From the NCBI GenBank assembly GCA_029448655.1, contig JACCLO010000007.1, forward strand, positions 186,001 through 250,000: a stretch of DNA of 64,000 nt. The letters are read 5' to 3'. Position 1 is the first letter of the stretch. Each line of letters starts with the position of its first letter. The DNA is from Wolfiporia cocos (lineage: Eukaryota; Basidiomycota; Agaricomycetes; Polyporales; Phaeolaceae). Both the position numbers and the translations under genes were made by a program. Below, one piece after another: positions 1 to 10,800 of the stretch. Under the pieces are notes generated by a model. It made no database searches. It was not told the origin of the DNA and worked only from the letters and a program-made list of their open reading frames with translations.

Positions 1-2
1 CC

Positions 3-218
3 GTGTTGGATTTAGAGCATTTACAGTACGAGATCTTTTTAACTGACCCTAATACAGCTCATTTCGACATATTCGCTGATAATAACACACTGAGACCTTG
101 GCACGTCTCCCGGGAGGCTGAGTTTGCCGTGATCATGATGTCGAAGGCTCGAGAAATTACGAATACAGTTGACACATTCATAACACATTATGCTGAGTCA
201 CGTCTGAGTAACGGCTGA
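3..218 (+). CDS. Possible C-terminal end of a gene cut by the left window edge
   Basis: The reading frame is open from the window edge to a stop at 216-218, giving about 71 residues. There is no ATG at the start, so if real this is the last exon of a gene lying to the left. The composition looks protein-like (mixed charged and hydrophobic residues, no low complexity) and it ends in a helical-looking acidic/Thr-rich stretch. I do not recognise a family. It could equally be a chance frame, because the following 4 kb is non-coding in character. Confidence 0.25.
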   Translation: MLDLEHLQYEIFLTDPNTAHFDIFADNNTLRPWHVSREAEFAVIMMSKAREITNTVDTFITHYAESRLSNG

Positions 219-1329
219 GGCTATGCATTGCAAGGAGGATATGCATTGCTGAGGCTGAATTGTCACACCTGTGTGATATGTGTAAAAATACATGACGTAA
301 TGGTCGCTGTTGACTCGATATAATATGCACATATTGCTCACATGCTTGCTCAAATCGGGCACACTTGAGGCCAAAATCGTCGGAGAATAACACAGCACTG
401 AAGCACATATTCACCTGCAGTTTGATTCACGAAGATCCACTGAGCTTTCAATACTTAGGATGTGTGTTGCTGCATCGCACGTATTTGAGCTACGCATTAT
501 TCTTTTGACGTTTTATGCATATCTTCCTGCGTGCATTATGAGTCGGTATGCATCTTGATTGTATTTCCCTTGTGCAATTCACACGTATCACATTTCTGTG
601 ACATAAACATTGAATATTTTAAAGCTAAAGCTGCAGATAGGATTTCCGCATTAATCGCAAGCGGTGGGCGTCTGTTCAAAATACTTACAACGCGGACTCT
701 TAGATCATGACGTTACTCACAGTCTGTGTCGTCAATCTCATATATTAAATGATGTGACTCTCGCGTGTTACCGCCCGGGCTACATGATGGCCGGCTTGTG
801 ACGAAGATTACTCAGGAACATATTGTGATTGACGTAAAGTTATCTTCGCATTGTAAAAGCGATGGAGAATGCATACACGTCAAGGAACACAATCGCTTCT
901 CGTTGAGTATTCCTATTTTATGTAATGTCGCCGCTCAGCGTCTCTCAACATCGGTTCTAGCTCACATTAAACCACGTCATTGGCTGAGGCAGGTGCGAAC
1001 TCACGGCAGAATAGCGATAAAGCACGCACTGCCTGTCCCCAAGCTGGCAATCATATGCATACTGTCGTGTGCATGTAATGCATCCCAGAGGAAGGATGCA
1101 GCTCGTTGAACAGCTACTGGAGAGAAAACGATCATACTACACACCATCACGAGTAGTGGCTGATACATTTTTGATGTAAACTAGTGCCGAGGGGTCCAGA
1201 ACAACACAAACGGATTCGAGCAGTCCGTGATCGGGATAATGTTACGCGCATTCGGGTGGCGCTGTCGTCAACAATTCATAAGCTGATTATGTGTTTTGCT
1301 GTGTCGCGGCGACAAGTCATGACGCCTCC

Positions 1330-2099
1330 TTACCTATTGTGGTAGCGATCGCCACCCGTCCAGCCCATTTCTTGGGAGAGCATTTGTCGATAATGGCGTC
1401 CTGCGCCCGCTGTTTCATGAGACTGTACTCCTCCGCTACATATACAGTGCCGGACCTTATCTGACAACCATACGAGGTTCATCTGGTACCAGCTCTTCAT
1501 CAGCGTGTTCATGGTCGCCTCCAAGGTCATCTGCGACGACACCTACCTCGATCACGGCATTGTCGGTCGTCGGTCATGGCTTGTACACGCTCTGCAATGT
1601 AGTTTGTGTGTAGAATGACACGGGTTCGTACCTCGAACGGCAGCTCATTTCCGAACCCGAGCGCGGTCACAAAATCTGAACGAAGGTGTGAGGCACCCAC
1701 CTTGCTCTAAGCACGCTACGCGATTGTTCGCTTCGTAATAGATACACCAGTGGGCCATAGGCTGGATTAGATCATATTTGCCGGACAGTTGACAGAATGT
1801 GACGTAGAACCGAAGGTAACAACGTACCTCAAGAACGATGGTAAATCTATTAATCATCAGTTAATCATAAGGGGGCAATTGCCAGGGGGACGGTTCCCTC
1901 GTCCGATGAGTGGGTGTAGATCTGCCATGAAGCTGGCGTGTTGACGCAACGTGCCCGGCACAACGGACAACATCGTTAGTGTTTGGCTGTGCCGAGTTCT
2001 GATGCACGCTACGATGTTCTCCTGTGCGTCGATGGGGATACGATACCCAATCGTATAGCGCTTGCTTGTGAATGGAACAGTCAGAACAGGCTGCGACAA
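1330..2099 (-). pseudogene. Possible degraded or intron-rich unknown gene
   Basis: Read on the minus strand, short protein-like frames follow one another and are separated by plausible small introns (for example a GTACGT donor near 1828 and a CAG acceptor about 60 bases further). The pieces (80, 70 and 70 residues) include aromatic and charged residues but match no family I know. No continuous model could be built, so this is either a decayed gene or chance. It is recorded because the splice-like signals are spaced as in the real genes nearby. Confidence 0.2.
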
Positions 2100-2771
2100 G
2101 CTTGGATCAGGGATAACTTCTATGAATCCCGGGGAAGAGTAGAGAAAGTTAAGTCTCGAAATTCGACGCTAGTGCCCTCACAACAGCGAAGCGCCAGTGA
2201 ATCTGAGCCAGATTCGGGAAAGAAACTGGGGCTCAAACTGCAGGATCTTTCTGATTAGCGCTGCTAGTTCTGATCGATGCTTGTTCCCAGTGCAACTCGG
2301 CTGCAGACCCGGTGCTGTTTGCGTACCTGCTCGTCATATACCGCAAGGTCCAAGATCACTGCCTGGGCACGCAGGGCAGCGCAATGTCCTTTGGGTGCTG
2401 TCTGAGATCATGAAGCAAGCTTGGGCTTCTGGAGAATTGGGTAGCATTGAAGGATGATTTGATCGCATGGCTGCCAGAATCTACCGCCCAAATTTTGACG
2501 TCCGCTCGGATGAATTAGGGATGCTGAGCCTGAGATAGATACCGAGCATTTTGAGAGCTCAATTGCCTCGAACGCTGACAGCAACGGCGTCCGCGCTTAC
2601 TCCTGTGCTGGCTATGATTGTGGTGGTCATGAGTCATGGTCAAGATCAGATGCGTGCAGCAGTCTGCGTATTTGATTGGCGCGCGCGCTGATCAATGGCA
2701 TCGATCGGAGATCACAGCTTTCTCCGTCGAGATCTCTCGAGACGCGCCTGATTGCTCTTTGTATTGCAGTC

Positions 2772-2817
2772 GTCTTTTTTTCTTGGATATCAACGTCTTT
2801 TTTTCTTGGATATCAAC
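2772..2817. repeat. Perfect 23-bp tandem duplication
   Basis: Two identical adjacent units, each a run of T followed by CTTGGATATCAAC. It lies in non-coding DNA and looks like a simple slippage or short duplication event. Confidence 0.85.
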
Positions 2818-2949
2818 GCATTGGCTCATAGCGAGATTTTCCACAACTGCTGTAGCGACTTCCAGAAGAAGAAAATGCGACATTCACATGGCAGAAACTA
2901 TGTGACACTGGTCGTAAACTGTGACAGCCCGCGTTCCTCCCGTCGATGT

Positions 2950-3215
2950 GTTGGAAGTCGACGCGCTCGGCGCGCGATGGTGCGATCGGAGTAGCACATC
3001 GATCGGAGTCAATAGTGCGCCAAGGCGGAAATGGCAGGCGCGGCGGGAGTCGGGGGGCTGATAATCGGGGCGGTACGGGCAGATGAGTCACAAAATGGGA
3101 CGGATTGTACGTTCCTACGCTGTGCGTTTGTAACCCATCTAGACGAAGTCCCTGGAGTCCGAAAGGGAGCGCGTAGCCTCACGAGCGGGCGCCTTCCCGT
3201 CAATTTCGACACGAT
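2950..3215. repeat. Dispersed repeat, CpG-rich copy
   Basis: Positions 2950-3015 match 32704-32769 at nearly every base, and 3016-3215 match the split pieces 33160-33211 and 33703-33857. In this copy the sequence is contiguous and keeps its CG dinucleotides; in the other copy many of the same sites read TG or CA. It therefore serves as the empty site and the undecayed reference for the distant copy. No coding capacity is recognised. The nature of the parent element is unknown. Confidence 0.85.
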
Positions 3216-4420
3216 GCATATATCCGAATGAGTGCATTTCAAATGAGACAAGAAGCCTTACTATGGTGAACACTCACACTGCATGTTGTTCTTGGGTCCC
3301 CAATATCCTCAGAACGGGATAATCTGATCAGCTCATTCATTCAAGCAGTTTTTTGTTCAGACAGAATGACCGTGCTCAACATGCAAGCAAGCAGGCATCT
3401 CTTCTCTTAAATGGCTGTGCCCCAGCGCCAAAGTGCAATGGCTCGACGGTCGAACCGTTCAACGGCGCTCGCCGGTCTCCTCACGGCATAGCCAGTCATT
3501 TCCAAAATATTAAGCTCATTAAACATAGCCCCAGACAACGGCGCTGATGTCAAGAGATGGGGGTTCTGGCTGGTGCTTCAGCGCAGCGCCATCTGATGAC
3601 GTCTGCTGATCTCTCACAGAACTACCGGGCGTCTCTGTGATGAGCGCCACCGCAGCAGATGGTCATTCGATGTTGTGCTTGCAATTTGCATTGTTGTATA
3701 GTGAACTTCGGCAACTCGTTCTGCAAATATTTGCTCCTTCATGATCAGGTACCTTCTATTACAATGTTGCAGTCCCTCAGACCTTGACTGCAAGTGCAGA
3801 GAACGACTGAAACTCTGTATCCCACTGATCTGCTAGCGGCAGTACTCTCTTCTGCGCTTCGTGGATATCTCCTACAACATGTGACAATTAAAGGGTACTG
3901 CAGCGGCTGTCAGGCTATAGCCATACCACGAACGTTTGACACGAGGGCTCCCTACACCCTATAGCTGCTGCTTGCTCGTATTGTTCATACTCAACCTCAA
4001 TCACGGGTCTTTGCGCGCGATGTTGACACTTGAGTTGACAATCTCACTGAGCATCTTCGAGGACTAGGTATATTAGGCAGCCAGCACAATGCTCCATTTA
4101 CAGGAATGCGGTTGAAAAGAATGACGATATGTAGATGCTACTGCTTTGCAGCGGTCTCTCATCTACACTTCGCATGACGGACACAGTTGTTGACAGGTTC
4201 CTAGCGTTCGGGCATATACACTCGCAACCAAGGATGGCACCAGCTCATTTCCGAATGGCGCGTAGGTCTCGGACAGCCGGGTGCGTTGCGATCTCTTCAA
4301 CGGCAATTGAAGGCACGCACGTCCTAACCATCACCCAATCCAGTAACTGCCCCGGATACCATGGGAATTATTCACCAATGAGCAAAACAATCAGGTGTCT
4401 ATGATCAAACCCGAGGCGGC

Positions 4421-5694
4421 TCACGGTTGGCTTGGTGCAAAGTCAATCCAGGCGACATTCCCATAAGTACCGTTGAACGGAAATTGGAAGACCTTCTCGA
4501 CGCGATCATACGGCTCGTACTCCTCTTCCGTCATCAGCAGCGTGATATTACCCTCGATGCGGCCTGTCAGATTGAAGCCGGGCCCAAAGTCTCCGTACTC
4601 TGCCATCGTGGTGTTGAAGTCGATTCTCGACGTATCCGACTCCCAAGGGATGTACCCGGATGGCCTAATGCTGTCGTCCAGATAGTTATTCGCGAATATT
4701 GCGCGCATTTGGGAGTTCTGTATTACAGAGCCGTGAGGATCCTGTGCGGAAGTGAATAGACGGTACATACCCATGGCCGTCCCAGCGCGCACTGACCCTC
4801 GATTTCGAGGCTTGAATTTGCCTTCATGACCACGGAGTCGTGAATGTAGACACCATATTTGTTCTCGAAAGTCGTGTTGGTGCCTTTCCACGCGGTGATC
4901 CCTCCGCCGCACCCGCGCAGGGTAACCAGCGAAGACTGGACCCATGCCGTCCCGAAGCCGTAGAAGAAGTCCGTCTGGCCCGCGACCTCGCTTTCATAGA
5001 AATAAGCATTGCCCAGTTTCCCGATGTACACCTGCAGGTCAGCCAATGAGCGTCAGCGCGACGGCGGAGTCAACAAGACACGGACTGTGTCTTGGTAGCT
5101 ATAGAATCCGCAGTAGTAGAAGCCGGTGTTCGCATAGCTCACGCTGACAGCGAGACTCGGCCCGTCCGAATACGGCGCATAGTCGTTGACAAAGTCAATA
5201 TTATAAATTCTGAAGTCCGTGTTCCCAAACGGAGTTCCCGCGGGCACGGGGTTGCCGTCCGGGCCGGAGCCAGTCAGGCTCGCGTTTAGCGTCGGTGCGA
5301 TCGTCAGCGTGCTCGTGTACGCGTTGTCGCCCGTCCCCGCCACCGCCGCCCAGTACACCGCGACGGCATTCTGTGCGCGGCTCGTTGGCTCGAGCGTCTG
5401 GCCGAGTAGCGTTAGCGGCCCGACACGCGTGACGTTGATCTGCTCGCTATAGTTGCCAGGCAGGATGAGGATCGTGTACGGAGTGGTGCCATTAGGGATG
5501 CTCAGGACGGCGGACTGAATGGACGTGAAGTTAGCCTGTGACGAGGGTCCGACGAGCAGCGTGTTGGGTGGACAGCCTTCCAAAGGGTCACTCGTAGGAT
5601 ATTGGCATAGGAAGCGATCATAGTTTAATGCAAGGCCGGGAATGCAGCAGTAAAGTAGTCCGAACAGAACCAGCAAGGTACGTATACTCAACAT
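4421..5694 (-). CDS. Secreted pectin methylesterase (pectinesterase, CE8)
   Basis: Removes methyl esters from homogalacturonan outside the cell, a step in plant cell wall breakdown. Three exons: 5694-5086, 5031-4771 and 4717-4421, giving 388 residues, normal for fungal members. The introns are 54 and 53 bp with GT..AG ends. Residues 1-22 form a signal peptide (hydrophobic core LLVLFGLLYC). The parallel beta-helix motifs appear in order: GNYSEQINV, then YQDT (catalytic Asp; the codons abut intron 1), DFFYGFG (second catalytic Asp) and LGRPW (substrate Arg; ends at intron 2). N-glycosylation sequons are frequent. The residue usually Gln in the QAVAL motif reads differently here (PSLAVSV), which may be a clade feature. 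The last intron could be misread as 29 bp, but the 53-bp version restores the normal GRPWNSQ join. Confidence 0.93.
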
Positions 5695-5765
5695 AGTGCG
5701 CTCTGGGACGTGCTTGTTCGACTAGGGCGCTACGAGGCGGTGATCGCGAGTTGACGGTTATCGAG

Positions 5766-5773
5766 CATTTATA
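5766..5773 (-). promoter_or_regulatory. TATA-like box of the pectin methylesterase gene
   Basis: TATAAATG on the minus strand, about 72 bases upstream of the ATG at 5694. Spacing fits a fungal core promoter. The rest of 5780-6190 separates the gene from the 3' end of SMC2 and holds nothing else I can identify. Confidence 0.5.
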
Positions 5774-6192
5774 CGCGTCTCAATGAACCGACAAAGCGGC
5801 GGAAGTATGAAGGACAGAAATAACCGTCATTACCGAAATCGATTTGGCCTATCATCGTCGTAGTGAGCGGGACAGGTACGGCTGTTCACCAGGTTGGTCA
5901 TATGACGCGGTGTGCGAGTGGTCGCACTTACCTTCCCTTAGCCCGGCCCGCTCTGGGGCGCCATGACCACTGCACAGCACTCACGATCGTCATCCTCATA
6001 CGATGAGCTACTTCGTCCCGGAAGAGGTGTCCGTGGTATCATGCGATTCACCACCGAGTGCGTGATCAGCAAATGGTATTCCATTGAGCTGCGAGTGTAA
6101 GCAAGACTAGTACAACACATGACGTCTACAACATACCGATACTATACAAACCATATAATGTAACATATACCTTAGTCAGCGTAAGCATCCCT

Positions 6193-9100
6193 TCATCTCC
6201 GTCGCGTGCGCGCATCGCCATCGTCATTCTCCTTTTCCGTGTTAGCATATAATGCAGAAGTTGATCGCTGAGCGGTACGCTCGACGATTGATGTTCCATC
6301 GCGGAAGCGCGTCCGGAATAGCACATTCGCGTTGGTGAAGAGGCCTTCCTTCAGCGAGACGACAATGAATTGTGATCCTTTAAACCGCGTCCGGAACAAC
6401 TGTCCGATATGTTGTGTGTGCGACAGATCCAGAGCTGCATCAATCTCGTCCAAGATGTACATGGGGGCGGGCTTGAATTGGAGAAGTGACATGATCAAAG
6501 AGAGAGCGATGAGGGATCTTGAGACCAGAAACTCATGATTGACAGCACAGCAGACAACTTCTAGCATACTGACCTCTGGCCACCACTCAATTCTGTAAGA
6601 CTTTGTTTCCAGACAGAACCAAGCTGCACTTTGACTTCAAGACCTTGCGTCAGATCTTGGCCTTCGGGAGGCTGCAGCTTCGCAAAGTTGCCAGGCAAAA
6701 GCTCCGCAAAGATGCCACCGAAATCACTGTGCAAATAGCTTGTGAGCTTGCGCGCATTTATTGCCTTAAGTCATCACCTACCCGTTGACCTTGGACCATG
6801 TCTTTTCCAGTGCATCGCGCTTGTAGCGATCGAGCTCTTCTATTGTCTGCTCGATCTTCTCTTTGTCTTTGAGAACCGTACCAAGCATCTTCTTCAATGA
6901 TGCTTCTTTCTTCTCAACCCTGCCCGAAACATCAGTATTACGGCTATATAAAGTACCTTCATCTTACGTATCGATCATGTTGATGACCTTGGGGTTAATC
7001 TTTTTCTTCATACCCTTCTGCTGATTCTCCAGCTCCCTCGCTTTCTCCTTAAGGCGGCCTATGTCGACGGACGAAAAATCGTATTGGGAGCCTGATTTGC
7101 CGAATGACCTGAATAGCCTTCAGTGTTGCACACCAGCGGCACGAGAGGTCATACGCACTCATACTCTTCCGTAATCCACTCATACTGTTTCTCCAGGTTG
7201 GTGACGAAGTTGGAAGCAGCAGTCTTTTCCTTGCCCAGAGACTGAATGTCGTGCTCTAGCTGTTTGAGCAGAAGGTCGGCATCCGATATTGCTTGCTTCT
7301 TCTCTTTGATGACTCGCTCAAGCTCTTTAAGTTCGTTATCGAACCGGCTCAAGGTGGCACGCTCCTCCTGCAACTTGCGTTCGGCTTTGGCGTAGGATGC
7401 CTATAAGAGACGCATCAGCTACACTGGGTGTGGAGTGTGACGAGATACTGACCTCGCTGGCGGCCAATTGTTCCTTCAGCTTCGCAAGCTCTTTGTTGAG
7501 CTTTGCAACTCCTTCATGAGCCTCTGTCAGGTTTGCATTCGCGGCCTCTAGGTCCTTTTCGAGTTGTTCTGTCTTAATTTGAGTCGTTTATCTCTGTGTT
7601 AGGATGTTTTAAGCCTACCAAGTTCGAGGGTCGCGGTCTGCAGCTCCTTCTGCAGAGTCTTTACGACCACCGAATGCTTCTGTAGAGCCGCCTTCTGCTT
7701 TGAGACGTCTGCCTGTAAATGTTACGTGATCATGAGATGGGCTCAGGCGTGGTTACAGCATCTAATGTTTACCTTGAGCTCATCAATCTTGCCCTCCTTG
7801 TTGTTCTTGAACTCGTCCATGTCCTTCTCAAGTTTTTTGATCTCGTCCTTCGCTGCCTTCTGTTTTTGTTTGGCAGCCTCGACAGCCTGCGTTAACTCCG
7901 CAATCGTTGTCTTTACCCGCTCAACCTCTGCTCCAACCTGTGCAAGCGTTAATGTTGGATCTGGCATAGGCTGGGGAATGAGAACATACGCGAGATGCAT
8001 TACTGCCTTCTACTTGCTCTTGGAGCAGCCGCATCTCATGTTCCTTGATTTCTAGCTCCCGCGCGAGCTTCTTCCACTTCTCTCTGCTCCCGCGTCCCCT
8101 CTCTTCCTCCTGTTCCAAAACCTGCAGCCGCCCACGCGCCTCGCCAAGCTTGCCTTCAGCCTCGAGGAGCTCTTGGACCTTCACGAGAACGCCGCTCCCG
8201 CTCGGGGCGGACCCTCCGCTCAGCGTGCCCGACGGATCATAGACGTCGCCGTCAAGCGTGACCGAACGCACACCGCCAACCTGAGGCGAGAAGGTGACCA
8301 GTTTAGCGGATTCGGCGTCGTCACAGATAAGCGTGTTCCCGAAGACGTAAATCATCGCATTGGCCACCTCTTCTGGATAGCCAACGAGGGAGAGGGCAAG
8401 GCAGACTTTACCCGGGGCAACTTTCATCGCAGCTTGTATTTTCTTGTTAGACATACCAGTCAATGCAGGAACAAAGAAGGTAGAAGGGTCGACGTGCCTG
8501 GTTCGAGATTCTGGAGCTGATATCAATTTTGTTGAGCGGGATGATAGTGACTCGCTTCTTTAGCCTGCCCTTCTCAAGTAACTGCTTGCCGACCTGCTCG
8601 CTTCCTACCACAACGTTGTAGAGTCTCCCGCCAGCAGTGATCTCCAGCGCAGTCGATTTGTTGTAGTCTGCTTGCTCCAGAGAGATCAGCGAAGCAACTA
8701 GACCTTTGACGCTGGAACGGTCGAAGTTAGGATGAGGCGAAGCGTAGTCGAAATCTAGAGATGACAGCCGTTGCTTGACCATGTCGCGCTCCTGAATAAC
8801 CACTGTCATCAACCTCTTCTTCGTAAGTTCATCTCGATGATCTTACCTCAGTTAACTGTCGGACTTCCGCCTTTGCTGCCCTGAGCGTAGCTTCGCCCTC
8901 GCGATCCTGCTCAGCAGACCATCCAGAATCCGCAAGTCGCTTCTTGAAACCCTCCACTTCGTTCTTCATTGCCTGAAGTTTTCTTTGACCATCACCAGCC
9001 TCGCGCTCAACCTCCTTCCAGCGACCTTCCAGAGTCTTCAGCTCCTTCCCGCTCATGCTGAGCTTTACCCGGCTCTGTTCCTCCTCTGTATTTGCTTGCG

Positions 9101-10535
9101 CTAATCGCGCCTTGGCGTCAGCAAGCTGGCCCATGTAGCCACCGCCGGTGTTACTTGCACCCTTCGAAGAAAGACCAGTAAGCAATGTCTGGAGCAGTTC
9201 CTCCGCATTCGAGAGTGCGCTTTGTAGGGTGTTGTGCTTCTCTTTGACGGCACTGTGCGACGTCGTGAGCTCCTCCACTTGTCCACGCTTAGTACTGAGT
9301 GCATCTTGTAGCTGTCAAAGTGTCAGTAGTAGCATGTACCAAGTAGATGTGGCGTACTTCGGTGAGCTCCTGCTCGAGCGTCTTACTTTTCTCCCCTTCG
9401 TCCTTGATTGTACCCATCTTGATCTCAACTTGGGTCCGGATCTTGACAAGCACCTTTCCAAGCTCCGTCACTTCCTCCTCAAGCTTCTTGAACTTGCCTC
9501 CTTTCCGAAGCTCTTTCTCTCTCTGAGCCTCCACCTCCTGGGCGTCGTTCTCCGCCGCCTCAATCTCATTTTGACATCGTCCCTTCCCCTTCTCAGCCCT
9601 GTCAACCTCCTGCTTCTTGGCCTGAATTTCCGCCTCCTTGCGGTTGACGCGTTCACGGCCCTCTGTCCACTCCCACGCGCGCAGCACTCGCCCGATGCGC
9701 TCAAGCTCCGAGCATGCCTTCTGCCACTGGAGATACGCGCGCTTCTCCTCGCGTAGAGTGTCGAGTTTGGGCGTGATCTCCTCCTCAAGGAGCGCCGTGA
9801 TCTCCTGCACCCGCTTCTCCTTCTTCCCCATTGTCTTCTTAGCCTTGTCCTTGCGTTCCTCAAACATGCGCGTCCCTGCGGCCTCTTCAACCATACCCAA
9901 GATTTCTTGCGGCCGCATGTTCAGAACCTAAGCGACTCATATTACGGACTAAATGAGATGCGGCGGGAGAGGGTGCGTACCTTGGTGATGCGGCCCTGCA
10001 TGATGAGGAAGTTGGGGTTGTTGATATTGAGCTGCACGCTTTGAAAAAGCGTTTGGATGGTGTGTTGTTGTGACTTGTGACCATTTAGGAGATATTTCGA
10101 GATATTAGGGAGTGCAATCTGCGGCGCGGTCATCAGGACGCGCGTTTATCAAGCAGAACCGACCGTACTTGTCGCGTGACTGTGATCTGCTTGCAGTTCT
10201 CCAGACCTACAGGACTCGTCGCGCGATCGGAGTTGTCGAATACGATGGTCACACTCGCTTTCGTGATACCTGCCTGGCCTCGCTTGTAGATCAAGTCTTG
10301 TTGGTTTTGTGCGCGCATCTGTAACAAGTTGGCGTACGTTCCAGTAAACTCAGTGAGACACACGTACTGAGGACATGTTGGTGATGCCGAGGACAAAACA
10401 TATCGCGTCTAGGATGTTGGACTTGCCCGAACCGTTCAGACCCGTTATGGCATTGAAGGACGAATCCCATCCTGTGATCTGCGTGCGAACAGGATAGGAC
10501 TTGAAGCCTTCAAGAACAAGCTCTTCGATGCGCAT
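6193..10535 (-). CDS. SMC2: Condensin subunit SMC2 (cut14-type ATPase)
   Basis: Core ATPase of condensin; pairs with SMC4 to compact mitotic chromosomes in the nucleus. Fifteen exons: 10535-10368, 10318-10169, 10118-9981, 9927-9358, 9311-8847, 8791-8498, 8442-8014, 7970-7773, 7712-7619, 7568-7453, 7400-7159, 7108-6968, 6919-6782, 6726-6574, 6517-6193. They sum in frame to 1206 residues, as expected for SMC2. The N terminus [20 protein letters not shown] and Walker [10 protein letters not shown] are typical. Long coiled coils flank a hinge whose signature includes [16 protein letters not shown]. The C-terminal head has the ABC signature LSGGQ (next to intron 14) and Walker [12 protein letters not shown]. 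The intron at 8443-8497 has a GC donor; the other thirteen begin with GT. The ATG at 10535 was chosen over an upstream in-frame ATG because MRIEEL is the conserved start. Confidence 0.97.
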
Positions 10536-10800
10536 GGCGAGTGATATGAAGGCAGCAGACCAGACGCGGTGGTTGAACGCGAGGTTAGTGCGCGAGACGA
10601 CGCGTTGCCACTCACGCGTAGGCGGAGATTGAAAACGCGGCACGGCACGTGTTCACCACACCATTGCATTGCTGCCATTGCATTGCTGCAGCCAGGATTG
10701 GTCCCGAAAAAAACCTTTGTCTATTGTCCCAACCTCTTAATGCCACGTCCTGCTCTGGGACTGTATCTGTACCCGCTACATACATCACAGGAGCCACATA
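10536..10800. promoter_or_regulatory. Divergent promoter between SMC2 and the DUF262 gene
   Basis: A 265-bp gap separates two start codons that point away from each other, so it must hold both core promoters. It contains an imperfect direct repeat around CCATTGCATTGCTG (10661-10690). No clear TATA box is seen on either side. Confidence 0.6.

Larger units (their letters stand above)
219..4400. other. Long stretch without a confident gene
   Basis: No frame here shows a recognisable family. Stop codons are frequent in all frames and base composition is mixed. The stretch holds a possible degraded minus-strand gene (about 1330-2099), a short tandem duplication (2772-2817) and one copy of a dispersed repeat (2950-3215); each is listed separately. 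The remaining sequence, including about 3240-4400 downstream of the pectin methylesterase gene, shows nothing I can name. Confidence 0.6.

Noticed and set aside
4718..4770. A 29-bp intron in the pectin methylesterase gene
   Set aside because: Too short, and the 53-bp alternative rebuilds the conserved residues after GRPW.
8443..8530. Apparent frameshift making SMC2 a pseudogene
   Set aside because: A 55-bp GC-AG intron restores the frame and the expected sequence; all other exons are intact.
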